Positions 1-7,214 of a stretch of DNA of 11,023 nt are shown here, in pieces. The stretch is from the NCBI GenBank assembly GCA_020348185.1, contig CP070743.1, forward strand, positions 80,535 to 91,557, read 5' to 3'. The notes below the pieces were generated by a model that was not told the origin of the DNA, did not search any database, and was given only the letters and a program-made list of their open reading frames with translations. Both the position numbers and the translations under genes were made by a program. Within the stretch, counting starts at the first letter, position 1, and each line of letters starts with the position of its first letter. The DNA comes from Nitrospirota bacterium (GTDB lineage: Bacteria; Nitrospirota; Nitrospiria; Nitrospirales; UBA8639).

Positions 1-92
1 GGAGCTTCTTGGTAAGCCCCGGAATAGTTGGGAAACCCGGCGGCGCCGAGTAAGAGAGCCAGCGTAATCCAGTATTGGAGAGAAACATTCAT
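1..92 (-). CDS. N-terminus of an exported protein of unknown function (cut by window edge)
   Basis: The reading frame opens with an ATG whose last two bases lie in the TGA stop of the upstream cytochrome gene (ATGA overlap), and runs off the left edge after 30 codons without a stop. A Shine-Dalgarno-like AAGGA lies about seven bases upstream, inside the cytochrome coding end. The peptide starts MNVSLQYWITLALLLGAAG and continues into a polar stretch, so it looks like a Sec signal peptide with a possible cleavage site near Gly-Ala-Ala or Ser-Gly-Ala. Overlap with the cytochrome gene suggests translational coupling, and the product probably works in the periplasm alongside the cytochrome. Nothing of the mature domain is visible, so I assign no function. 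Confidence 0.6.
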   Translation of the reverse strand, partial: MNVSLQYWITLALLLGAAGFPNYSGAYQEA

Positions 93-1039
93 AAGGGTTC
101 CTTGGTGGTTGCCAGTGAGTAAATGTACAGGGCTAAATCCCATCCTTTCTCAGGATCCAGGGAGTACCCGTAGGACGGCATAGGTGTCCCATCGAGGCCA
201 GTCATAATCGTCCGATAAATGGCCTTGGGGCCATCACCACTTTTCAATCTTTGCCGGGTAAGGTCGGCCGGCTGAATAGGTTTTCCGGCGGTATCGGTCA
301 GGTCCTTTGCCAACTCTCCATCTCCGCGCCCCTTCGCTCCGTGACAGGCGGAACATTGCATTTCCTCATACAACTGAAGGCCGTGAGTCACCGATTCCGG
401 GGCCTGGGGACGGGCTACGGGAAAGATGATAGGCGTTCCTTGTGGACTTTTCAAGAAACGGGGTGACAAGGATTTGAGGTATGCGACCAACGCCATGCGG
501 TCCGATTGGGGGAACTCCTGATAACTTTCCATGGCAGTGCCGGGAATTCCGACGGTAATCGTGCGAAACAGGTCCGCATCGGTGGGTAATTCACCGCTCA
601 TGGTGGATCGGAACTTATACTCGCCTTTTGTGAAATTCTGAGGCTTAGTGCTCAGATCCGCGGCTAAGGGTCCCTTCCCATCTCCCCCGATGCCATGGCA
701 ATTCGCACAATGTTCTTGATACAGCGATTTTCCTTTTGCCAACGATTCGTCCGTTTCCGGCGCTTTTGATGAAGGAGCAATAGCGGGTGGGGTTTCCTTG
801 ATTGGTGGGGTTTCAACGGTGACGTCGGAACGAGGGGGCGCTTCCTTTTCTTGTGAACGAATGGATTCAGTATCGTTCGTTTGTTCTTGAGGAGCCGCCT
901 TTGGAGAAGGGGGCGTCTTAATAGCGGTGCAGGATCCAAGAAACAATATTAGGCCTATGGTCAGAGCGATGCAGGAATGGGTGAATTGATACACTTTGGT
1001 TTCATATGTTTGGGCAGAAACCTTAAACATCACATGCAT
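89..1039 (-). CDS. Di-haem cytochrome c lipoprotein
   Basis: This 316-residue protein probably carries electrons in the periplasm, anchored to a membrane by lipid. Residues 21-37 are hydrophobic and end in LFLGSC, a lipobox-like site that would make Cys37 the lipidated N-terminus. A Pro/Glu/Lys-rich flexible linker covers roughly 41-98. Two cytochrome c domains follow. The first has CANCH at 111-115 and a likely axial Met170 in GTAMESY. The second has CSACH at 229-233 and likely Met287 in GTPMPSY. The similar spacing points to a duplicated mono-haem domain. The first ATG is preferred because AAGAAGG lies 12 bases upstream; Met4 is possible. The gene follows the MFS gene by 31 bases and overlaps the next one. 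Its redox partner is unknown; a terminal-oxidase or dehydrogenase donor or acceptor role would be inference. Confidence 0.88.
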   Translation of the reverse strand: MHVMFKVSAQTYETKVYQFTHSCIALTIGLILFLGSCTAIKTPPSPKAAPQEQTNDTESIRSQEKEAPPRSDVTVETPPIKETPPAIAPSSKAPETDESLAKGKSLYQEHCANCHGIGGDGKGPLAADLSTKPQNFTKGEYKFRSTMSGELPTDADLFRTITVGIPGTAMESYQEFPQSDRMALVAYLKSLSPRFLKSPQGTPIIFPVARPQAPESVTHGLQLYEEMQCSACHGAKGRGDGELAKDLTDTAGKPIQPADLTRQRLKSGDGPKAIYRTIMTGLDGTPMPSYGYSLDPEKGWDLALYIYSLATTKEPL

Positions 1040-1070
1040 TGTAATGGACTGCCTTCTTGAGGTCCATAAT

Positions 1071-2357
1071 TCATTTCAGTCCGTCTCCCGGTCGAATAAA
1101 CATCCAGCACAGGCCTCCCAGGAAGGCAATAAGTGCTGCCGTCCCTAACGATCCAGTCCAGCCGATTTCATGGGCGAGCCAGGGGGTGAGGGTCGGGGAA
1201 AGTGTGCCCCCGAGATTGGCGCCGGTGTTCATGATGCCGGAAAGCGTCCCCGCATGAGCTTTGGAAAGATCAGTGGTAGAAGACCAAAAAGCCCCAACCG
1301 TAAAATACAGCCATCCGGCTCCTAATGACAGCATGCCAATCGCTAAGGCTGGAAATTCCACATTGGCTCCAATGACTATGAAAAGGGCGGCTAAGATCAT
1401 TCCTGACGCCCCAACACTGGCCCGTCCCCAATTCACCCCACCACGCTGAGCCAACTTGTCAGTGACCCAACCTCCCAATGGACAAAAGATAGCCATAGCA
1501 ATAAAAGGTGCGGAGGCAAATACGGCGCCCCGAAGCACATCGAAGCCTCTGACGTTGACAAGGTAGAGGTAAAACCAAGACATATAAATGTAAGCGACAT
1601 AGCCCAGGCAGGTGTAACTCACAATAATCCACCAGACGGTGGGAGTGTGAAGGATTGATTTCCAGGGGATGTGGAGTGATGGGCTTGTCGATAGCCCTCC
1701 TCCAATCAGTTGCGCTTCCTCGGTGTTGACATGGGGATGGTCCTGGGGGTGGTCCGTCGAATACCAAAACCAAAGGAGAGCAATGACGATTCCGAGTGCT
1801 CCTGCAGCGTAGAACGCTGTTTGCCATCCATAGTTCACCATGATCCACGCAGTGATGGGGGGCGTGATGGCCGAGCCAATCCCTATTCCGCCGATGGTAA
1901 TGCCAATTCCTAACCCACGTTCCTGCGGTGGGTGCCAATTGGCTACCGCCCGGTTGAAATTGGGAAGGGCCGCTGATTCACCGACACCAATGAGAAAACG
2001 GACCAGCATAAGTGATCCCATAATACCGATCATATTGATGACAGGAAGGGTAGGGGCGACAGCGGTGAGGGCGGTGAATATTGACCACCAGATGACTGCG
2101 AGAGTTAAGATTCGACGAGGTCCCCAACGATCGCCCAACCACCCTCCGGGAATTTGAAAAAGTGCATAGCCGAATACGAACGCGGAAAAAATTTGGCCCA
2201 TTTCGATCTCAGTGAGCCCCAGTGCCGGCATCATCTGGCGGGCGGTGACGGAAATATTCACCCGATCGATGTATGTGATAATACTGATTAACAACAATAG
2301 GGAAAGAATGACCCAACGTGTGCGGGTGGGGACCTGCTCAGGGGGAAAACGATTCAT
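1071..2357 (-). CDS. MFS transporter, anion:cation symporter (ACS) type
   Basis: This is a 428-residue inner-membrane protein with about twelve hydrophobic segments, the usual length and topology for the major facilitator superfamily. The N-terminal signature YIDRVNIS (residues 29-36) inside the first membrane segment, and GGWLGDRWGPRR (71-82) in the loop after the second, are typical of the ACS branch (relatives of hexuronate, glucarate, phthalate and sialate importers). A hydrophilic centre around 200-230 separates the two six-helix halves. In this family uptake is usually proton-coupled and the substrate an organic anion; the sequence does not reveal which. The start fits the family N-terminus, but no clear Shine-Dalgarno sequence precedes it, so translation may depend on coupling to the gene ending 22 bases upstream. 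Neighbours do not identify the substrate. Confidence 0.88.
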   Translation of the reverse strand: MNRFPPEQVPTRTRWVILSLLLLISIITYIDRVNISVTARQMMPALGLTEIEMGQIFSAFVFGYALFQIPGGWLGDRWGPRRILTLAVIWWSIFTALTAVAPTLPVINMIGIMGSLMLVRFLIGVGESAALPNFNRAVANWHPPQERGLGIGITIGGIGIGSAITPPITAWIMVNYGWQTAFYAAGALGIVIALLWFWYSTDHPQDHPHVNTEEAQLIGGGLSTSPSLHIPWKSILHTPTVWWIIVSYTCLGYVAYIYMSWFYLYLVNVRGFDVLRGAVFASAPFIAMAIFCPLGGWVTDKLAQRGGVNWGRASVGASGMILAALFIVIGANVEFPALAIGMLSLGAGWLYFTVGAFWSSTTDLSKAHAGTLSGIMNTGANLGGTLSPTLTPWLAHEIGWTGSLGTAALIAFLGGLCWMFIRPGDGLK

Positions 2358-2379
2358 GAAATAATGGGGGTTGGTCAGA

Positions 2380-5073
2380 TTACCGTTTTGAGGTTTTTTT
2401 CGATGATCGCTGGGCTTTTTTTACAAGGTTTTTTGCGAGGCTCAATTCTTCTTGCCTGGTTTGAATGGTGCCATCCAATCGGGCCATCAGCAATTGGTGT
2501 AACACCTGACGATAGGCAGGACCTTTCTGAAGACCGAATGTCTGAAGATCATGGCCAGTAACGGAAGTTTTGATATGACGGAATGTGGTGATGAATTCTT
2601 TTATGCGCTGCAGAGAATGTTTTTTTGAGTCCGGTCGTTGGACCTTGGCCATGAGAAACAAAAGGGGCTCCAACGTCCACGTGTGAAGCAGTGAATAAAC
2701 TTCAGATGGAGAGACCTGCTTTCGGAAGAGGACTCGGAGTAATTGATGTTGTTCTTTGAAAAAGTTGTCGATCATTCGAATATGGCGGCCCGGAAACCCG
2801 AGTTTTTTCCAGGTTTTGACGGTTTCGTGCCTTCCAAGGGCCTCAAAAAGGGCCATGGCATAGAGGAGCCATTTTTCAATGGGTTCATGGGGAACTTCTA
2901 ATCGATGCCACGTTAAGATCTCTTGAATCGACTGACAAAGATCTTGGCTTTTCGTCGTCCAGGGGATGTTGGGGTGAACGAATTTTAGGAGATCACACTC
3001 GCGGAGGCGCCGAATGGCATTCGCCGGTTGGGATTCTGAAAATAAATGAATGAGTTCATCACCTAATCGGTGACCGGACAGACGGTGAAATAATTGCATA
3101 TCCACCGCGTGGCGAATAAAAGTTCGGGTTTCCTTACTGATGGCAAATCCGAATCGTTGCTCGAACCGGACGGCACGAAAGGCCCGAGTCGGATCTTCCA
3201 CAAAACTCAAACTATGCAATACCCGAATGACTTTTTCCTTGAGGTCGCGTTGGCCTCCGAAAAAGTCTAATAACTCACCAGGGTTTTTGTTGAGGCGGAT
3301 GGCTAAGGCGTTGATCGTAAAATCCCGGCGATAGAGGTCCTTTTTGACGGAACTTTGCTCCACCGTCGGCAAGGCCGTTGGAAATTCATAGTACTCGGTC
3401 CGCGCGGTGGCCACATCAAAGGCCATATCTGGTGCGAATTCTGATTTTTTCGAGAGTTTCAAGGAAGCTGTGCCAAATCGCTCATGCACTTTGATCTTTG
3501 CTGAGAGGTGGTGTCCAAGAGCTTTGGAAAACCGGATTCCATCTCCCTCAACCACAATATCGACATCCAAATTGGGATTTCCCAACAACAGGTCTCTGAC
3601 AAACCCTCCAACCACATAGGCAGAGATGCCCAACTGATCCGCCACTTGTCCTGCCTCTTTTAACAAGTGTCGAATCCCATGCGGTAACCGATCGGCCATA
3701 AGGCCTTTAAGATTTCGAACGTGAGGCAATATGGCGGGGAGAGGACCAGAGGAGGCTGAATCAATACTTTTCCGGATAAGCTGATGTTGATGGGAGGCCC
3801 TGAGTAGGTCAGTTCGACTGAAGATTCCGACGATTTTCCGGTTTTTAATAATAGGAACGCTACGTTGGTTTCGTTCAACCATATGTTCCTGGATGACGTC
3901 AAAAGGGGTGTGAGGATTTGCTGTAAAGACTTCCTGGAGCATCACCTGGTCGACCGGGACGGCATAGAGTTGATGATACAACGCTTTCTGAATGGCTTCC
4001 CGAGTGGCGAGCCCGAGAAACCTGCCTTTGGGATCTATGACGGGGAGCGAATTGACTTCGTATTGAGTCATAAAACGTTCAGTATCCCTCACACTCGTGC
4101 CTGATGAAATAGTTCGGACTGGCGTGGTCATCAAATCACGAATCGGCAACCACGTTCTCGCTTGTTCTTCTATAAGGGCGCGGAGACGATCTTCTACTTC
4201 AGGCAGCGTTAACCCCTTGATGCTAGCGGCGGCAGCCATAATATGCCCGCCACCCCCCAAGGCTTGAGCAATTCGCTGCATATCAATGTCTTCCTGGCGG
4301 CTCCTCCCGATGAATTGGACTTTTCCTTCCATGGACACGGCGGCCAAAATAGCATCGGCGCCTTCGAGCTGGGCGACTTGCTGAATGACCGGCGCCATAT
4401 CTTCGACATAGGTGGGCCATGACAAGACAGCGAGTACGACTCGTCGTCGACCTAAATGGATGGGGTATGCGGCATGAAGGAGGGCATTGAGGAGCTGGAT
4501 TTGAGGGATAGTCAGGTGTCGCGTGATAAAATCTGCGACGACCTTTAACTCAGCACCACATTTGAGGAGGTGCGCGGCAACCTGGAGGTCTCGGGGGGTG
4601 GTATTGGGGTATACCAGGGACCCTGTTTCTTCATAGACGCCAATAGCATACAACGTGGCCTCTGAGGGCGTAATTGCTATTTCTTTTTTTTGGAGGATTT
4701 CTACTAACAGTGTGGTGGTGGCCCCGACTGTCTCAATGATCTGAAAGTCGGCTGCATGAAGTGAGGTCTCTTTTGATTCAGAGGGGTGATGATCAAAGAT
4801 ATGAACAGATATCTCTGGATTTTGAAAAGCTTTCTCAAGTAAGCCGATTCTCTTGGAATCTTGAGTGTCGACTAAGATCAATCGGGTTATGTGCCTTGGG
4901 TCAATTTGATTGGCTGGCGTAAGAGGCAGAGGGTACCGCTCGAGATAGGACCGTACACCAGGTTGGCACCCGCCGGGAATGATTAAGTGGGCATTGGGAT
5001 AGAGTTTTTTCGTCGCGATCATTGAGGCCAAGCCATCAAAATCCGACTCCATGTGAGTGGTGATTACGTCCAT
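2380..5073 (-). CDS. tRNA nucleotidyltransferase / poly(A) polymerase family protein with DHH and two CBS domains (A-adding enzyme type)
   Basis: This 897-residue fusion probably adds nucleotides, most likely A or CCA, to tRNA 3' ends in the cytoplasm. Residues 1-300 form a DHH phosphoesterase module: TTHMESDFDG (5-14), LVDTQD (67-72), HIFDHHP (91-97) and the DHHA1 GGGGH (273-277). Two CBS domains occupy about 309-366 and 372-427. A class II nucleotidyltransferase follows: GGFVRD (489-494), the catalytic carboxylates in DVD (Asp503, Asp505), RRDFTINAL (582-590) and EDPTR (626-630), matching the EDxxR base-selecting motif. The rest is the helical RNA-binding region with a Lys-rich tail. The same architecture is known for the Aquifex A-adding enzyme, which works with a separate CC-adding enzyme. 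A full CCA-adding or poly(A) activity cannot be excluded from sequence. It heads a leftward operon and has no clear Shine-Dalgarno sequence; a near-leaderless message is possible. Confidence 0.9.
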   Translation of the reverse strand: MDVITTHMESDFDGLASMIATKKLYPNAHLIIPGGCQPGVRSYLERYPLPLTPANQIDPRHITRLILVDTQDSKRIGLLEKAFQNPEISVHIFDHHPSESKETSLHAADFQIIETVGATTTLLVEILQKKEIAITPSEATLYAIGVYEETGSLVYPNTTPRDLQVAAHLLKCGAELKVVADFITRHLTIPQIQLLNALLHAAYPIHLGRRRVVLAVLSWPTYVEDMAPVIQQVAQLEGADAILAAVSMEGKVQFIGRSRQEDIDMQRIAQALGGGGHIMAAAASIKGLTLPEVEDRLRALIEEQARTWLPIRDLMTTPVRTISSGTSVRDTERFMTQYEVNSLPVIDPKGRFLGLATREAIQKALYHQLYAVPVDQVMLQEVFTANPHTPFDVIQEHMVERNQRSVPIIKNRKIVGIFSRTDLLRASHQHQLIRKSIDSASSGPLPAILPHVRNLKGLMADRLPHGIRHLLKEAGQVADQLGISAYVVGGFVRDLLLGNPNLDVDIVVEGDGIRFSKALGHHLSAKIKVHERFGTASLKLSKKSEFAPDMAFDVATARTEYYEFPTALPTVEQSSVKKDLYRRDFTINALAIRLNKNPGELLDFFGGQRDLKEKVIRVLHSLSFVEDPTRAFRAVRFEQRFGFAISKETRTFIRHAVDMQLFHRLSGHRLGDELIHLFSESQPANAIRRLRECDLLKFVHPNIPWTTKSQDLCQSIQEILTWHRLEVPHEPIEKWLLYAMALFEALGRHETVKTWKKLGFPGRHIRMIDNFFKEQHQLLRVLFRKQVSPSEVYSLLHTWTLEPLLFLMAKVQRPDSKKHSLQRIKEFITTFRHIKTSVTGHDLQTFGLQKGPAYRQVLHQLLMARLDGTIQTRQEELSLAKNLVKKAQRSSKKTSKR

Positions 5074-5081
5074 GAATGGTT

Positions 5082-5090
5082 ATTGTAGCA
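5082..5090 (-). promoter_or_regulatory. Candidate extended -10 promoter of the nucleotidyltransferase operon
   Basis: Read on the minus strand, TGCTACAAT matches the extended -10 pattern TGnTATAAT with a single mismatch in the hexamer. No recognisable -35 lies 15-18 bases upstream. It sits only eight bases before the ATG at 5073, so a start site at the usual distance would give a message with almost no leader. The match is short and could be chance. Confidence 0.35.
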
Positions 5091-5097
5091 AGGGAAT

Positions 5098-5262
5098 GTT
5101 GAAAAAGCCCGCCAGTCGACGCGCTCGCCGCTGAAGCCTGCTTTGGCGCGCAAGCGTCTACAGCTTTGGTCAATAGGCCAGGGGCCTTGCCCGTGGGAAG
5201 GTGCGTTTTGGCGCTCTGGCGCTGGGAGGGTGAGAAAGGGGACGTTTGGACCTTCCCCGCGA
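5098..5262. repeat. GC-rich intergenic element, possibly an interspersed repeat
   Basis: The block begins with GTTGAAAAAGCCCGCC and is visibly richer in G and C than its flanks. It holds an imperfect hairpin (GTCGACGC at 5115-5122 with GCGTCTAC at 5154-5161, 7 of 8 pairing), a tandem GGCGCT (5210-5215 and 5218-5223), and an inverted repeat GGGAAGGT (5195-5202) with ACCTTCCC (5250-5257). Blocks opening with this kind of sequence are, to my recollection, common between genes in Nitrospira-like genomes, but I cannot confirm copy number from one window. Confidence 0.4.
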
Positions 5263-5358
5263 CCACTTTGTGCTTATTCGAACAGGTTGAGTGTAATTGG
5301 AGGGATTAGAGTTTTCTAGTTTTCAGCGATTCTAGCAAGGCTGGCTCCATCTCGTAAG

Positions 5359-5364
5359 TTGACA
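5359..5364 (+). promoter_or_regulatory. Candidate -35 element for the H1-like gene
   Basis: TTGACA matches the sigma-70 -35 consensus perfectly and lies 131 bases before the H1-like start. The sequence 17 bases downstream (TAAGGA) is a poor -10, so the promoter assignment is weak. A second possibility is TTGAAA at 5397-5402 with TTAGAG at 5420-5425, also poor in its -10. Confidence 0.25.
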
Positions 5365-5445
5365 AAGCCATGAGAAAAGCTTAAGGAATTCTTTTGTTGA
5401 AACCAGTGCCCAGTCCATGTTAGAGGGAACCATCTAAGAGAGTCA

Positions 5446-5459
5446 CCGTCGATCGACGG
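5446..5459. promoter_or_regulatory. Perfect 14-base palindrome in the leader of the H1-like gene
   Basis: CCGTCGATCGACGG is its own reverse complement and lies 35 bases before the start codon, upstream of the AGGAGGG ribosome-binding site (5482-5488). It could be a dimeric repressor's operator or, in RNA, a small hairpin. No regulator gene lies next to it. Confidence 0.4.
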
Positions 5460-5494
5460 GGGAGGGGACGCTCACATAATTAGGAGGGTAACGG

Positions 5495-6304
5495 ATGGCG
5501 ATCAAGGCCAAGAACAAAATTAAGGCCAAACCGAAGTCGAAGATCAAAGTCAAAACAACGACGAAAAAGAAAGCCAAAGGCCCAAAGAAAAAACCGGTAA
5601 AGGCTGCCCCTAAAGCCAAATCGAAGGGTGCGGCGAAAACCACTTCTAAAGGAAAGACTTCTGGAGGAAAAAAGAGGGCCACGGCCAAAAGAAAAATTGC
5701 GTCAACTCCCAAGAGAAAAGCAAAAAACCCCCAAGCTAAAAAAACTGTCAAAAAAGTAAAGGCCTCTACAAAGGGCAAGACGAAGGCCGCTGCCAAAGGA
5801 AAAGTTTCCGCGAAAAAGAAAGTTGTGAAATCTAAGGCTCCAGCAAAAAGTGTAACCAAAAAATCAAAAGCTCCCAAGGAACCCTCAACGGTCAAAGTTG
5901 CCCGGAAGCCGAGGATCCAACAAAAGAAATCCGCGGTCAGCCATGAGGGTAGTGAGGTCAAAGTCGCAGAAACTGCAGGAGTTCAACAACCTTTGTTTGG
6001 CGTTACTGAAATGCCGGCCCGCGAAGGTTTTGAAACAGCCGGTTTGCGCGTTTCCTCAAAATCGGATGTCGAAATTGATGATATCAATACTGATTTGAGT
6101 GACGAGCAAGGGGAAGATATGGATGATCTGACTGAGGAGTTGTCGGATGAGTTTGCGGATAAGACCTTTGGGGGGGAACTTGCCGATGACGCTGATGACG
6201 TTGATTTAACAGAAGATCTTTCTGAAGAGTTAGGAGCAGAAAAGTTTTTTAGGGAAACTGAGAAAGGTCTTGATGAAGATGATGAAGACCTCCAATCATG
6301 GTAA
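5495..6304 (+). CDS. Histone-H1-like Lys/Ala-rich protein with acidic C-terminal tail
   Basis: This 269-residue protein is split sharply by charge. Residues 1-150 contain about 54 Lys, much Ala, Pro, Thr and Ser and almost no acidic residue, in KxK, KKK and AKS runs, as in the basic tails of bacterial H1-like DNA-binding proteins. Residues 191-269 carry about 35 Asp/Glu and only four basic residues, with a near-duplicate pair: DLTEELSDEFADKTF (211-225) and DLTEDLSEELGAEKFF (237-252). It ends in a lone Trp. No folded enzyme domain is visible. The basic half probably binds DNA or RNA non-specifically; the tail may restrain that binding or contact a partner. Both roles are inference. The start is well supported by AGGAGGG six bases upstream. 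A ribosome-associated or RNA-binding role is an alternative. Confidence 0.8.
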   Translation: MAIKAKNKIKAKPKSKIKVKTTTKKKAKGPKKKPVKAAPKAKSKGAAKTTSKGKTSGGKKRATAKRKIASTPKRKAKNPQAKKTVKKVKASTKGKTKAAAKGKVSAKKKVVKSKAPAKSVTKKSKAPKEPSTVKVARKPRIQQKKSAVSHEGSEVKVAETAGVQQPLFGVTEMPAREGFETAGLRVSSKSDVEIDDINTDLSDEQGEDMDDLTEELSDEFADKTFGGELADDADDVDLTEDLSEELGAEKFFRETEKGLDEDDEDLQSW

Positions 6305-6445
6305 GAGATACCAAACTTCCTGCGCTGAAGGGAAAAGTGAGGTGCTGACGGGACACTCCTCAATTCCATCCCATATACGTGTTCCTTGAAAAGAGTTTCC
6401 CTCAAAGGCACCGATTCCCAATATCAGTTAATGCCATAGTCCGTT

Positions 6446-6463
6446 CTACCCCTAGGGGAGTAG
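6446..6463. promoter_or_regulatory. Palindrome upstream of the peroxiredoxin gene
   Basis: CTACCCCTAGGGGAGTAG contains the perfect 10-base palindrome CCCCTAGGGG (6449-6458), and CTAC and GTAG at its ends pair if two bases bulge. It lies about 45 bases before the peroxiredoxin start, a place that suits an operator or a leader hairpin. It does not match the PerR box or an OxyR site that I know. Confidence 0.35.
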
Positions 6464-6507
6464 GAGTACGTTATGCTTGTCTTTTTGTTGAAAATGGAGG
6501 AGGAGTA

Positions 6508-7158
6508 ATGGCTGAAACAAGAGGTCTGCCCAGAATTGGCGATTCTGCACCAGATTTTGAGGCGGTGACGACCCAGGCTTCCGACTTTAACTTTAGTGCC
6601 TGGCAAGAACAAGATTGGGTTGTCCTGTTCTCCCATCCTGCTGATTTCACGCCAGTCTGTACTACAGAAATAATGGAATTCGCACGGCAGTTTGAGCGAT
6701 TCAGACAGAAATCGATAAAGTTAATTGGTGTCAGCATCGATAGTATTCATTCGCATCTGGCGTGGCTCCAAAACATGAAGGAGAAAATGGGGGTGAGCAT
6801 TCCCTTTCCCATGATTGCTGATATTGATATGAACGTTTCCCATCTTTATGGAATGATTCATCCCGGTGCGAGTTCAACGGCGACAGTACGAGCCGTGTTT
6901 GTGATAGACCCCACACGGACTATTCGGGCGCTTATCTATTATCCGATGAATGCTGGCCGTAACGTAGAGGAAATTTTACGACTTGTCACGGCCTTACAAA
7001 CGGCCGATCGCTATTCCTGCGCAACTCCTGTAAATTGGAAGGAAGGAGAGAAAGTTCTTGCCCCTCCTCCTAAAACGGTGAAGGATGTCGATGAACGCCT
7101 CGGCCAGTCTGACCAAGAACAACTTGACTTTTATCTCACCAAGAAGGAACTAAAATAG
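6508..7158 (+). CDS. 1-Cys peroxiredoxin, Prx6 family
   Basis: This 216-residue protein should reduce hydrogen peroxide and organic hydroperoxides in the cytoplasm. The active-site stretch HPADFTPVCTTE (43-54) holds the Pro44-Thr48-Cys51 triad of the PxxxTxxC motif; Arg128 in VRAVFVID is the matching catalytic arginine. The region after about residue 165, with ATPVNW at 172-177, is the Prx6-type C-terminal extension, and total length fits that family. Cys171 is a second cysteine whose role cannot be judged; family members usually work through one catalytic Cys. I chose the ATG at 6508 because GGAGGAGGAG (6496-6505) sits just before it. An in-frame GTG at 6379 would add 43 residues unlike the family. 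The reductant partner is not in this window. The gene stands alone with its own leader. Confidence 0.93.
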   Translation: MAETRGLPRIGDSAPDFEAVTTQASDFNFSAWQEQDWVVLFSHPADFTPVCTTEIMEFARQFERFRQKSIKLIGVSIDSIHSHLAWLQNMKEKMGVSIPFPMIADIDMNVSHLYGMIHPGASSTATVRAVFVIDPTRTIRALIYYPMNAGRNVEEILRLVTALQTADRYSCATPVNWKEGEKVLAPPPKTVKDVDERLGQSDQEQLDFYLTKKELK

Positions 7159-7214
7159 ATTGGGCCCCTGCCAATCGATCCCCATGCAATCCATCCCTCT
7201 GTTCTATGAGCATC

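Larger units (their letters stand above)
5074..5494. other. Divergent intergenic region (421 bases)
   Basis: This gap separates the leftward nucleotidyltransferase operon from the rightward H1-like gene, so it should hold promoters for both. It contains, left to right: the extended -10 candidate (5082-5090), a GC-rich block with inverted and direct short repeats (5098-5262), an AT-richer stretch with a perfect TTGACA at 5359-5364, and a 14-base palindrome (5446-5459). A minus-strand reading frame across the GC-rich block (5036-5266) has no start signal, no family resemblance, and overlaps the nucleotidyltransferase start, so I do not call it a gene. Confidence 0.6.

Noticed and set aside
664..939. 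91-codon minus-strand frame inside the cytochrome gene
   Set aside because: Out-of-frame shadow of the Pro/Glu/Lys-rich linker; the cytochrome frame carries both CXXCH motifs.
5036..5266. 76-codon minus-strand frame upstream of the nucleotidyltransferase
   Set aside because: It overlaps the real gene's start in another frame and translates a GC-rich repeat-like block; no ribosome-binding site.
5443..5961. 172-codon minus-strand frame with many hydrophobic residues opposite the H1-like gene
   Set aside because: Reverse complements of Lys codons read as Phe and Leu, so this is the antisense shadow of the Lys-rich half; the sense frame has a strong ribosome-binding site and meaningful composition.
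6338..6362. TGAGG/CCTCA hairpin after the H1-like gene as a terminator
   Set aside because: The stem is only five bases, with a long loop and no T-run.
5983..6411. 142-codon minus-strand Ser-rich frame
   Set aside because: Antisense shadow of the Asp/Glu-rich tail (GAT, GAA and GAG codons give Ser-rich readings); no start signal or family resemblance.
6379..6507. N-terminal extension of the peroxiredoxin from a GTG at 6379
   Set aside because: The extra 43 residues do not resemble the family, and the ATG at 6508 has a strong GGAGG-type ribosome-binding site.
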